Origin: an uncultured Latescibacterota bacterium
GTDB taxonomy: Bacteria > Latescibacterota > UBA2968 > UBA8231
Length of the DNA stretch: 64,000 bases
Assembly: GCA_951813615.1 (NCBI GenBank)
Contig: OX638377.1
Location: forward strand, 744,001-808,000
Reading direction: 5' to 3'
Shown: piece by piece, positions 1 through 8,147 of the stretch
Position numbering within the stretch: position 1 is the stretch's first letter
How the letters are laid out: every line of letters begins with the position of its first letter
Program-made: the position numbers and the translations under genes
The notes under the pieces: generated by a model
Databases searched by the model: none
What the model was told of the DNA's origin: nothing
The model's input: only the letters and a program-made list of their open reading frames with translations

Positions 1-676
1 CTCGCGCCGCCTTGCGTCTTACATCCGGGAAATCCTCCAGATTCTCGGCGAGCAGCAGGGCACCGAGGCGGCGGATAGAGTATGCCGCCGTTTCTCTATC
101 GACTATCCGCTCACTCACCAGTCGTTCAACGACCGCTTGAGGGTCCGTGGGGTAAAGCAGGTTGAGTAGCTTGAAGTACGTCTTGGTATCGAGCAGTTCC
201 ACTACTTGCTGTGCATTCAGGTTGGTCGTCGCTGGTTCATCGAGCCAATCGGGTGTACCTTCGGCAAAAATTCGCCGCAACTGGTCCTCGCTCATTGGCA
301 CGAGCGATGCGCCCGACCGCATCAAGTATCTACCATCGAGATGGTAAGCCGTACCGCGTGGACGGGACGGCACCTCTAATACGAGCACTCGGCCTCCGGG
401 GTGCTTCACTTCCTCAATATTGACGCGGAAGCCGATGGCCTGAAATAGCTTGTCGGCGGTCTTAACAGTATCGCGAAAGGCTCTTGTGCCAGTGACCTTG
501 CGAGGAGGGGTATCCGCGATGCCAAGCAATAGATGGCCGCCGCCTTCGTTGGCGAGGGCCACACAGTACTCGCTGGCCTTTTTGGTGTCGTACTGTTCCC
601 GTGCTTCCTTGAACTCCAGGCGCTGGTGCTCTGTGGGGGCTTTTAGCCAGTGGTCTATTTGTTCAAGCAGAGTCAT
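1..676 (-). CDS. AlbA_2 / Schlafen-AAA_4-type putative DNA-binding protein (C-terminus outside window)
   Basis: This partial gene reads off the left edge, and 225 codons are visible. The start is the ATG whose complement lies at 674-676, preceded by AGGAG about 14 bases upstream. The N-terminus (LEFKEAREQYD, then a conserved ALANEGGGHLLLGI block at about residues 40-54) matches the AlbA_2 (formerly AAA_4) domain found in RecG-like putative transcriptional regulators and Schlafen-like proteins. Family members usually continue into a winged-helix region, and residues 150-225 look like the beginning of that. Its target is unknown. No neighbour on the same strand explains its role. Confidence 0.7.
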   Translation of the reverse strand, partial: MTLLEQIDHWLKAPTEHQRLEFKEAREQYDTKKASEYCVALANEGGGHLLLGIADTPPRKVTGTRAFRDTVKTADKLFQAIGFRVNIEEVKHPGGRVLVLEVPSRPRGTAYHLDGRYLMRSGASLVPMSEDQLRRIFAEGTPDWLDEPATTNLNAQQVVELLDTKTYFKLLNLLYPTDPQAVVERLVSERIVDRETAAYSIRRLGALLLAENLEDFPDVRRKAAR

Positions 677-824
677 CAATCAAGTACTCCTGATTGGGAT
701 ATCCGTGCGGAAAGGTGGAATCAAAACCCGATCAAACGTTGGCCTCTCACGCCCAAAACATTGGTGAATCGGTTTGGGACGGGATTTGATTAGGAGGCTT
801 ATACGTCTTGGTCAGTGAGGCGAC

Positions 825-1094
825 TTACGATACTTTGGCTTTCAAGGGAAACCTTTCCGGGTGCTCGATGGATTCTATGCTCAGATCTACATCCAAATCC
901 GGCCAATAGAAGTGCCCAGGCGTCGGCTGCTCAACTCGGAGGATGTTCCCAATCGGAACCTCTTTGAACCAAGGGAAATCCTCATAAGACAGAAAGAGTT
1001 CCCGCTCACCGACGAGAAGCCATATCCCATGAGTCGATATATTGGTTACTTCAACCTCCGAAGCGATCTTGCCAAGCTGTTCTGAGTTCATCAT
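825..1094 (-). CDS. DUF2442 domain protein
   Basis: This 89-residue protein has the DUF2442 pattern: a VTNISTHGIWLLV strand pair, ELFLSYEDFPWF, a mid-protein PTPGHFYWPDLDVDLS block and a closing SIE. The open frame extends to 1331, but that extension lies antisense inside the SDR gene. The start at 1094 is preferred because its ATG shares one base with the SDR stop (TGATG), so translational coupling is likely. DUF2442 proteins are small and often sit beside DUF4160 proteins in toxin-antitoxin-like pairs. No DUF4160 gene is visible here. Function is unknown; this is the last gene of the minus-strand catabolic operon. Confidence 0.75.
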   Translation of the reverse strand: MMNSEQLGKIASEVEVTNISTHGIWLLVGERELFLSYEDFPWFKEVPIGNILRVEQPTPGHFYWPDLDVDLSIESIEHPERFPLKAKVS

Positions 1095-1861
1095 CAGCGG
1101 CCCATCCACCCTCCATCGACGATCACAGTTGTCCCATGCACATAGTCGGCTGCTGGCGACGACAGCCAAACTACTGCGCCTTTTAAGTCGTCCGACGTGC
1201 CCCACCGGCCGGCTGGAATTCTCACTAGTAGTTGCTCGTTGCGCACGGGGTCGTCGCGCAGGGCTTGATTGTTGTCGGTGGCGATGTATCCGGGGGCAAT
1301 GGCGTTGACGTTGACTCCGCGACCGGCCCACTCGTTGGCCAGCGCCATGGTCAACTGCCCGATCCCGCCCTTGGCTGCGGCATAGCCCGGCACGGTGATT
1401 CCGCCTTGGAAGGTCAGCACTGAAGCGGTGAAGACGATCTTGCCCCGGCCTCGGGAGAGCATCTGCTTGCCGAATTCCCGCGCCAGTACGAACTGCGCGT
1501 TTAAGTTGACCTCGATGACGTGGTCCCAGTCTTCGTCACCATGTTCCTCAGCCAGAGCGCGCCGAATCGTACCGGCGTTGTTGATGAGGATGTCGATTGG
1601 GCCGACCTCGGCGTTGACCTGCTCGACGAAGGCGTGAACCGCTTCCCGGTCGCTGAAATCGCAGGCGTATCCTGTGAAGCGCTTGCCGCGCTCGGCAATG
1701 TCTTGGCCGATCTCAGAGTCTGCTTCCAGCGAGGCGCTGACACCGACGATATCCGCGCCCGCCTCGGCCAATGCTTGCGCAAACCCGCGCCCGATGCCTC
1801 GGCGGCACCCGGTGACCAGCGCCGTCTGGCCGTCGAGCTTAAAAAGATCCAAGATGCTCAT
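1094..1861 (-). CDS. kduD: KduD-like short-chain dehydrogenase (2-deoxy-gluconate 3-/5-dehydrogenase type)
   Basis: This 255-residue classical SDR starts MSILDLFKLDGQTALVTG, which resembles KduD N-termini. It has the cofactor loop TGCRRGIG (17-24), NNAG (94-97) and a Ser147 / Tyr160-x3-Lys164 catalytic set, and it ends with the usual VDGGW. KduD oxidises 2-keto-3-deoxygluconate-type intermediates in pectin and hexuronate breakdown. Presence of a UxuA-like gene in the same operon supports uronate metabolism, but related SDRs act on many sugars, so substrate is inferred. It follows the zinc dehydrogenase with a 6-base gap. Confidence 0.8.
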   Translation of the reverse strand: MSILDLFKLDGQTALVTGCRRGIGRGFAQALAEAGADIVGVSASLEADSEIGQDIAERGKRFTGYACDFSDREAVHAFVEQVNAEVGPIDILINNAGTIRRALAEEHGDEDWDHVIEVNLNAQFVLAREFGKQMLSRGRGKIVFTASVLTFQGGITVPGYAAAKGGIGQLTMALANEWAGRGVNVNAIAPGYIATDNNQALRDDPVRNEQLLVRIPAGRWGTSDDLKGAVVWLSSPAADYVHGTTVIVDGGWMGR

Positions 1862-1867
1862 TTGATA

Positions 1868-2890
1868 TTATTCCCCTTGGGTATCGATTAAAATTTTGAC
1901 CGCGTCCGTGCCCGCTGTCAGCCGGGCAAAGGCGTCGGGCAGCGCGTCTAAGGGAAGGCGCTCGGTAATCAGTTCGTTGAGCGGCAGCGCGCCGCTGGCC
2001 GCTAGTTCGATGGCGCGGTCGTAGTCTTCGGGTTCGTACACGCGCACGCCGCACATTTTTAGCTCGCGCCAGAAGAACTGAAAAAGATCGACTTTGGGCG
2101 CGTCAGCGAAAATCGCCACTACCACGATCCGCCCTCGGACTTTGGCGAGCTTAGTCATCACCTCGGCCCCGGCTTGTGAGCCGGAGACCTCGAAGACCGC
2201 GTCGGCTCCCGCGCCTTCGGTCCAGGCTTCGACGTAGGAGACCAAGTCCTCCTCCAGCGGATGGACGGTTTCCAGTCCCAGCGCGTGCGCCGCTTGCAGC
2301 CGAAAGGCATTGACCTCGGCCACTCGCACCTCGGCTCCCGCGTGCTGAGCCACCAGCGCATTGAGCAAGCCGATCGGGCCGCCGCCGATCACCACTACCT
2401 TCTCGCCCGGCACCACCTCGCCCAAGCGCACATCGTGGCAGGCAACTGCTAGCGGCTCGACTAGGGCACCCAGCGTCATTGGCATGTCGTCCGGTAGGCG
2501 GTGCAGTGTATGGGCTGGCACTGTCCACGACCCCTGAAAGGCTCCCGGACTGTCGATGCCGATGAAGTTTAGGTTTTGGCAGATATGGCCATTGCCGGCG
2601 TTGCAGGCCGCGCACGCGCCGCAAGCCTCTAAGGGGCGCACTACGACCGGATCGCCCACGGTCCAGCCTTTGACATCGGCCCCGACCTCTGCGACCCACC
2701 CCGACATCTCGTGCCCAATGACTTGGGGCATGTCGATGCGGCGGTCCTGATGGCCTAGGTAAATGTGGATGTCCGTGCCGCACACCCCGCAATAGGCCAC
2801 CTCGATCCGCACCTGATCTGCGCTAGGGGATTGCACTCGGCACTCGCCGATTTCGACGGTGCGGTCGCCGCAGTAATAAGCTGCCTTCAT
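1868..2890 (-). CDS. Zinc-dependent medium-chain alcohol/polyol dehydrogenase
   Basis: This is a 340-residue MDR enzyme. The catalytic zinc ligands are C37 (in CGVCGTD) and H60-E61 (GHE). The structural zinc lobe has four cysteines at 90, 93, 96 and 104. A Rossmann VIGGGPIG lies near residue 165. The track frame runs 29 codons further upstream, but MKAAYYCGD is the family N-terminus, and its ATG overlaps the upstream phosphodiesterase stop as ATGA. Sorbitol, threonine, galactitol and mannonate oxidoreductase-like members share this fold. In this operon it probably oxidises a sugar alcohol or sugar acid; the exact substrate is unknown. Confidence 0.85.
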   Translation of the reverse strand: MKAAYYCGDRTVEIGECRVQSPSADQVRIEVAYCGVCGTDIHIYLGHQDRRIDMPQVIGHEMSGWVAEVGADVKGWTVGDPVVVRPLEACGACAACNAGNGHICQNLNFIGIDSPGAFQGSWTVPAHTLHRLPDDMPMTLGALVEPLAVACHDVRLGEVVPGEKVVVIGGGPIGLLNALVAQHAGAEVRVAEVNAFRLQAAHALGLETVHPLEEDLVSYVEAWTEGAGADAVFEVSGSQAGAEVMTKLAKVRGRIVVVAIFADAPKVDLFQFFWRELKMCGVRVYEPEDYDRAIELAASGALPLNELITERLPLDALPDAFARLTAGTDAVKILIDTQGE

Positions 2891-4788
2891 CGCAGATGCC
2901 AGTCCGCGTCTTCGAGTGCCTCGTAGATGACGCCGCCCTCTACCTGCGCGGGCATGGGGATGCCGAGTAAGTAGCACAGCGTCGGCGCGACGTCCACCGC
3001 CCGCACCTGCCGACTGAGCGCCAGCCCTTGCTTTACGCCGGCACCGGCCAGCACGAACGTACAGTGCTGGCCGCCGATGCCGAGGGTGGCCGAGGGAAGC
3101 TGCTTGCCGTGCGCGCCGTCGTATTCGGCTCGCAGGGCGTAGACCACGTCGCCGACGAGCTCGCCCTCCAGATTGACCATCTCCGCGTCTTCCCGCGTCA
3201 GCGCGAGGGAGAAAGGGCAGCGCCCGGTCTGCGGATGGCGATAGGCGTGGAGGGCTTCGATGAGGTCGAATCGCGTCTGCTCGTAGTCGCTGGGATCGAC
3301 GATCCCCGTAGGCTCGCGTCCCTTGAGATTGACGAAGATGTGCACTAGCCCCACGTTGGCCGCCCGCGTCCGCTGCCAGTCGATCTGTTTTTTCTCCGCG
3401 TCTGCATAGACCAAAAAGCCGGCCTGTTCCAGCACCTCGGCTATATCGACCGGGCGGTGCTGGTTGGGGGTGCCGCCGTGATCGGCGACGACCGCGACGA
3501 CAGTGTCGTCATCGGCTAGCTCAACGACGCGACCGATCATGCGGTCGATGGAGGCGTAGGTCTCGGCAACGCCCGCTTGGCAGCGTGCTAGGGTGTGCGG
3601 GTCGGCTCCGCTGCACTCGTCGGCCTGTGACAAGAAGAAGTGGCTGGTGTAATCCGAGGCGTGGGTTTCGATGAACAGCACGTCCCAGTCGTTGCTCTCC
3701 GTTAGGTAAGCAGCGACCTCGGCCAACCGCTGGTGGTGGAAATCCAACAGCTCGAAATAGGTCGCGTCATCAACTACGCCCAAAGCGTCGCGTGCTGGAT
3801 TCTGCAGGAAATTGCCGACGTTTTCGTCGATCTGCTGCGCCACTTCCTCCGGCTGCGTGTAGCCGCTCGCCGGCCAGACCTGCGGCACAAAAAGCTCGAA
3901 GATATCGCCTGCTGCGCTCAGGCTGACGAGCTTCATGCGCACGTAGCCGTCAAGCGCTTGGCCGTCGATCTCAAAGCTGTCTTTCCACCATTCGGTCCAT
4001 TGGCCCACGGCCAGCTCGGCGACTCGGTCACTCGCATTGCGGCTGCGGCAAATGAGCAGTCGGTCGTAGCCCTTGTCGGCCGAGGCATATATCAGGCCGT
4101 AGAAATGCTTCGGCGGCCCCCCTCGACCTTGTCGGCGCATATCTGCCCGCCCGCGTTTGAGCGGTTCGATGACCAGCGCCACTTCTTTGGGTGGGAGCTC
4201 GGAGTCTGGCGCGTCTTGCCATCCTTCCGCCGGGACGATCTCCACTGGATCGATGTTGCGCACCTTTTGCAAGGCGCTCGGGTCCAACGTCTCGGGATCG
4301 CGCGGCCCGCCGATTGGCCGGGGCGTCCAGCCGCCGCCGACAAAGAGATGATAGCCGGTGATCTGATGCACGTTGGACACGCCCGGGCCGGTGCCTTCGA
4401 CTTGGATGCCGGTTTGCACGGTCGGCGGCCAAGACATTTCCCACTTGACCAAGATTGGCTTTTTGCCAGCCCGCTCGACCGTGTTCCACATGTACTCGGC
4501 CTGCGAAAGCTCGGTGTTGATGCCCCATACGGTCTCGTCGAGACGTCCACCTAACTTGCGGATATTGAAGTCCATGACTTGATGGGTCCCCGCCCAAGCC
4601 CCGGTCGAAGTGGCCGTCCAGCCGGGTGGCGTCAGGGTTGGAAAGACGCCGATCATGGGCCGCTTGACGCCCTGCGCCATGAGTTGACCCAAGTGGGGCA
4701 TGTGACCTTGATCCACCATGTGTTGCACCAACTCCATGGCGGCCCCGTCCATGCCGATAACGATGGCTTTTTGTGCCGGACTCTGCAT
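2887..4788 (-). CDS. Alkaline-phosphatase-superfamily phosphodiesterase / nucleotide pyrophosphatase-like protein
   Basis: This 633-residue protein starts at the ATG ending at 4788, preceded by AGGAG, which rejects a 19-codon upstream extension. The N-terminus IVIGMDGAA supplies a metal-binding Asp14, and FPTLTPPGW (49-57) contains the Thr53 nucleophile expected in type I phosphodiesterase/NPP enzymes. A later VADHGGTPNQH motif provides the other metal-site Asp/His pair. It has no signal peptide, so it is probably cytoplasmic. It sits between a sulfatase and a sugar dehydrogenase. The superfamily also includes phosphomutases and sulfatases, so phosphoester or sulfoester hydrolysis is certain only at family level. 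Confidence 0.8.
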   Translation of the reverse strand: MQSPAQKAIVIGMDGAAMELVQHMVDQGHMPHLGQLMAQGVKRPMIGVFPTLTPPGWTATSTGAWAGTHQVMDFNIRKLGGRLDETVWGINTELSQAEYMWNTVERAGKKPILVKWEMSWPPTVQTGIQVEGTGPGVSNVHQITGYHLFVGGGWTPRPIGGPRDPETLDPSALQKVRNIDPVEIVPAEGWQDAPDSELPPKEVALVIEPLKRGRADMRRQGRGGPPKHFYGLIYASADKGYDRLLICRSRNASDRVAELAVGQWTEWWKDSFEIDGQALDGYVRMKLVSLSAAGDIFELFVPQVWPASGYTQPEEVAQQIDENVGNFLQNPARDALGVVDDATYFELLDFHHQRLAEVAAYLTESNDWDVLFIETHASDYTSHFFLSQADECSGADPHTLARCQAGVAETYASIDRMIGRVVELADDDTVVAVVADHGGTPNQHRPVDIAEVLEQAGFLVYADAEKKQIDWQRTRAANVGLVHIFVNLKGREPTGIVDPSDYEQTRFDLIEALHAYRHPQTGRCPFSLALTREDAEMVNLEGELVGDVVYALRAEYDGAHGKQLPSATLGIGGQHCTFVLAGAGVKQGLALSRQVRAVDVAPTLCYLLGIPMPAQVEGGVIYEALEDADWHLR

Positions 4789-4802
4789 GTAATTCTCCTG
4801 TG

Positions 4803-6278
4803 TTAGATTCCCAAGCGTTCGTACTGCTCTGGCGGAGCTTCGCACGCTTCCATTTGCGCGCGCAACAGCTCCTGCATTCGCTGCTCCAAGGTTGGGTTGG
4901 AGAGCGGGGTTTCTTGGCGCGGGTCTTGCTCCAAGTCGAAGAGCAGAGTCCCGTACTCGTGCTGCTTGCTGCGGGTGTGTCCTTGCGTCCGCAGCAGCCG
5001 ACAGCCCTTGCTAAAACCAAACGGCTCGGCTAGCTCCATGTCGGCGAATTCATCGACTGAGAAGGGGTCGCGCATGTGCGTGGGCATGAGCGTGTAGTTG
5101 TATAGGGGCTGGTTGTCGGGCCGGGTGGGCGCGCGCATGTACACGTAGCGGCCGTCGGTGACGTTGACCTGTCCGCCGTGGTTGCCGAAAATTGCGGCCT
5201 CGCGCACGGGGGCGTCGCTCGCGCAGACCTCGCGCAGGCTCTGGCCCAGCATGTCCGCGGTCGGCTCCATCTCAAAGAGGTCCAGCAAGGTCGGTCCCAA
5301 GTCGATCGACGGCTGTACCAAGCTCTGTCGCCGCTGGCCTGCTTGTCCGCAGCGGGGATCCCAGACAAAGAACGGCGTGTTGGACAACTCGCGGTACCAA
5401 GGCATTTGTATCTTGGCCCACAGGTCGTGCTCGCTGAGCAGGAAGCCGTGGTCGGTCCACACGATGAGCATGGTGTCGTCCCACAACTCCAGCCGGTCCA
5501 TCTCGTCGAGGATGTCGCCGAGGCGGGCGTCGCACATACTCAGCAGCGATGCGTAGTGGCCCCGGCATTGATCGACGAGTGCTTGCTCTTCGGTCACCGG
5601 GCCGTAGGTCGGCCAGTCGAACAGCAGGGACGAGCGGTTCTTAAAAAGCTCGGGGTAGAGGTCTTGGTATTGGCGCTGGGTAAAAAACGGCTCGTGCGGG
5701 TCAAAGGTCTCGATCTGCAAAAACCAGTTGTCTTCTGCGTGGTTGCGGCGGATGAACTCGACGCCGGACTTGAAGGTCTGGGATTGGGGTTGGTCTTCTT
5801 CGCGGCGCATGTATTGTCGGTTGACGTGGTCTTGGCGATGCCACATGCTGCGGCCTGCATTGCTCGCGTGCGCCTCTACGGGCGGCGGGTCGGCTACTTG
5901 TCCGATCCACGGATCGCCCTCTTGGCCGCGGAAGAACTGCCAAGTGTTGTACTGAGTGTGGTAGGTAGCTCCACCGGCTTCCCAGTAGTGGTAGTGGTCG
6001 CTGATGAGATGCGACGAGACGCCAGAGTCGCGCAGCGTTCGCGGCACGGAGTCGTCGAACGGCTCCAGCGGACCCCAGGAGCGGTGGAGGAAGTTGGGCC
6101 GCCCGGTGTGCAAATCGCGGCGGGCAGGCATACACGGCATAGAGCAGACGTAGCTGGTGTCGAAGGTGAGCGACCGCTCGGCGAGCCGCTGGAAATTGGG
6201 CGCGTGCGTCCAATCGCAGCCGTAGGGCGACAACATGTGCCGATTGAGCGAGTCGAACATGACCATGATTGCTTTCAT
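4803..6278 (-). CDS. Type I (formylglycine) sulfatase
   Basis: This 491-residue sulfatase contains the formylglycine signature C49-M-P-A-R53 followed by RDLHTGR, so C49 would be converted by a formylglycine-generating enzyme or anSME. Metal-site residues include Asp8 in VMFDSLN and a later WTDHGFLLSEH. The start MKAIMVMFDS is chosen because its ATG overlaps the upstream PhyH stop (ATGA); a 63-codon extension lies antisense within PhyH. No signal peptide is visible, which suggests cytosolic action on imported substrates. The operon context suggests removal of sulfate from a uronate-type sugar or a lipid. The maturase is not in this window. Confidence 0.88.
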   Translation of the reverse strand: MKAIMVMFDSLNRHMLSPYGCDWTHAPNFQRLAERSLTFDTSYVCSMPCMPARRDLHTGRPNFLHRSWGPLEPFDDSVPRTLRDSGVSSHLISDHYHYWEAGGATYHTQYNTWQFFRGQEGDPWIGQVADPPPVEAHASNAGRSMWHRQDHVNRQYMRREEDQPQSQTFKSGVEFIRRNHAEDNWFLQIETFDPHEPFFTQRQYQDLYPELFKNRSSLLFDWPTYGPVTEEQALVDQCRGHYASLLSMCDARLGDILDEMDRLELWDDTMLIVWTDHGFLLSEHDLWAKIQMPWYRELSNTPFFVWDPRCGQAGQRRQSLVQPSIDLGPTLLDLFEMEPTADMLGQSLREVCASDAPVREAAIFGNHGGQVNVTDGRYVYMRAPTRPDNQPLYNYTLMPTHMRDPFSVDEFADMELAEPFGFSKGCRLLRTQGHTRSKQHEYGTLLFDLEQDPRQETPLSNPTLEQRMQELLRAQMEACEAPPEQYERLGI

Positions 6279-7321
6279 ACATTTACCTCGTGTAGGAGTT
6301 GGAGGGCTTGCTGCCCGCGTTCGGACTCGGGATCGCGCCGCGCAATGCGCCGCAATTGGTACAAGGCCCGTTGGTCTCCGTCGCGCGCTAAGGACAGGGC
6401 TTCGGTAAAGCCTTGATCGCCCCAGCGGGACAACTGCGGCACGACCTCTAGGTCTAGATCCTGCCAATAGTACTGCAATGATTCGCTCTGCCAGCCCGCG
6501 TAGCAGGCGTCCCAGTTAAAGTCAGTGACGCCAGTCAGGTGCGGCTCCAGCATGTGCCGCGCGATCGGCTCGCCCTGTGCCTGATAGCGGTTGTCGAGCG
6601 AAATGCGCAGGCGATCTTCCGTGTAGTTGGGCAGGGCTTGGTGGACGGTTAGGCTCGGAAAGATCAGCGCGTCTCCGGCTTCGTAATTGGCGCTGAGCCA
6701 GCGCCCGGCCAGCTCGGATTCGTCCACGGCTAGGCCACCGGCCCCTAGTGAGAAGTGGTGCTCGCGCACCTCGCCGATTTTATGCGATCCGGGCAGTACC
6801 GCCAATCCCCCTAGCTCCAGCGGGCAATCGCCCACGGGTGCCCAGAAGGTGTAGGTACTAAAACTGCCTTGGAAGTGGACGAAGTCTTGGTGCATGGGCG
6901 TGGTGTGCTCGGTGTATTGAGGAAACCACAGCCGGGCGATCTTCTGGGGATGCGGCAGCACCGGGCCGCCTACTACTTGCTCCATCACGGCTAAGACCTC
7001 CGGCCAATGTCCGGCTTGGTGGAAGGTCTCCAAGCTGTACACTCGGTGATACACCTCGGCGTATTCGGGATCGCCTTCGGTACACTGCGCGTCGATTCGC
7101 GCAATGCCGTCCATGGAATCCGTGCCGGCGACCAACCATCCGGCCTCCATCAGCACTTCCGTCATCTCCCGCCGCAAGGATAGCAGCTTGTCTTTGGCCA
7201 TGATCTGCCGCAAGAAGAGGTACCCTTGTTCGTCCAATCGTCGCCGCAGCTCGGCGCTGTCTCCGAGAGCATCGTTGGCCTCTTGCATCAGGCCGACTTC
7301 ACTCGTGTCTTTTGCTGTCAT
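6275..7321 (-). CDS. Phytanoyl-CoA dioxygenase (PhyH) family protein, copy 1
   Basis: This 348-residue Fe(II)/2-oxoglutarate oxygenase has the iron facial triad H144-x-D146 (MHQDFVHF) and H227 (LTVHQAL), with R237/R239 available to bind 2-oxoglutarate. A PGSHK loop at about 177-181 is typical of the PhyH family. PhyH proteins hydroxylate, demethylate or desulfate diverse small molecules, and sequence alone does not show which. It is translationally coupled to the downstream sulfatase and lies 11 bases after the second PhyH gene. Identity between the two copies is low, so they are not a recent duplicate. Confidence 0.87.
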   Translation of the reverse strand: MTAKDTSEVGLMQEANDALGDSAELRRRLDEQGYLFLRQIMAKDKLLSLRREMTEVLMEAGWLVAGTDSMDGIARIDAQCTEGDPEYAEVYHRVYSLETFHQAGHWPEVLAVMEQVVGGPVLPHPQKIARLWFPQYTEHTTPMHQDFVHFQGSFSTYTFWAPVGDCPLELGGLAVLPGSHKIGEVREHHFSLGAGGLAVDESELAGRWLSANYEAGDALIFPSLTVHQALPNYTEDRLRISLDNRYQAQGEPIARHMLEPHLTGVTDFNWDACYAGWQSESLQYYWQDLDLEVVPQLSRWGDQGFTEALSLARDGDQRALYQLRRIARRDPESERGQQALQLLHEVNV

Positions 7322-7332
7322 CAGGCTCGTCC

Positions 7333-8145
7333 TTAGCTAGCCGCTGGCTCCAAGTCGTTGTCCCGAAATCCGGCCACGACGATGTTGTTGTTGCGATCCA
7401 GCACGTTGTCTTGGTCGATGCGATGCGGATTGTCCTCAGCGCGCCCCACTGGCCGCAGTGCCGTGCTGTGGTAGCCAAAGCGCACGGACTTGCGCCAAGA
7501 ATCCGTGCGGTTGCAATCCGACCAGTGGATCGTCTGATAGCTGAAGAAGATCATGTCGCCGCGCTCTGCTGGTACGGCGACGCTGTCGAGGCGGTCGGGG
7601 TGGAATCGCTCTGGCGGCAAATGGGGTGCCGTATCCGGCCCTAGCACGTGCTCCAGCGGCCCTTGCTTGTGGCTGCCCGGCACGACCATCAGTGCCCCGC
7701 TCTCCAGCGGCGTGTCGTCTAAGTGCAACAAGCAATCGACAAAGTCCGGCCCGTCGTGCGGGTAGAACGGATAGTCTTGGTGCATGGGGAAGGGCGTGCC
7801 TTTCTCCGGCGGCTTGGCGTGCAGGACCGTGTGGTGCCACTGCACGGGGCCGTCGATGAGCTGTCGCACGCAGGAGATCATCGCCTCGTGGAAGAGGACG
7901 CGGCCCCAAGCGGCCGAGTAAAAGTGCGGGTTGTGCATGAAGACCGCCCGCGTGTTGAGGCGGTCTTCTTCGTCGAGGTAGCGATCGCGCCAGGGGCCGA
8001 CCCAGCCGATGGACTCCTGCCCCCACTGTTCGATTACTCGCACCATCTCCGAGGCCAACTCTTCGGTTTCCTCGGGCGTGAAGAGTTGGGGGACCTTGAG
8101 GTAGCCCTGTTCGCGGTATTGCGCTATCTGTTCTTTGCTCAGCAT
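7333..8145 (-). CDS. Phytanoyl-CoA dioxygenase (PhyH) family protein, copy 2
   Basis: This 270-residue protein has iron ligands H122-x-D124 (MHQDYPF) and H207 (QTIHWSD), a candidate 2-oxoglutarate arginine in R218/R222, and the family loop VPGSHKQG near 155-162. It is shorter and of a different PhyH subtype from the neighbouring copy, so the two may act on successive substrates. It lies 2 bases downstream of the UxuA-like gene. Families rich in these enzymes are common in uncultured marine FCB and Planctomycetes-type genomes, where their natural substrates are mostly unknown. Confidence 0.87.
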   Translation of the reverse strand: MLSKEQIAQYREQGYLKVPQLFTPEETEELASEMVRVIEQWGQESIGWVGPWRDRYLDEEDRLNTRAVFMHNPHFYSAAWGRVLFHEAMISCVRQLIDGPVQWHHTVLHAKPPEKGTPFPMHQDYPFYPHDGPDFVDCLLHLDDTPLESGALMVVPGSHKQGPLEHVLGPDTAPHLPPERFHPDRLDSVAVPAERGDMIFFSYQTIHWSDCNRTDSWRKSVRFGYHSTALRPVGRAEDNPHRIDQDNVLDRNNNIVVAGFRDNDLEPAAS

Positions 8146-8147
8146 GT

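Noticed and set aside
825..1331. 168-residue open frame extending the DUF2442 gene upstream
   Set aside because: The extra 79 codons lie antisense to the SDR gene with arginine-rich composition. The real start is the ATG at 1094 overlapping the SDR stop.
5178..6416. 412-residue plus-strand frame across the first sulfatase gene
   Set aside because: It is the antisense shadow of a confident sulfatase with catalytic motif, and its composition is arginine/valine-rich with no recognisable domain.
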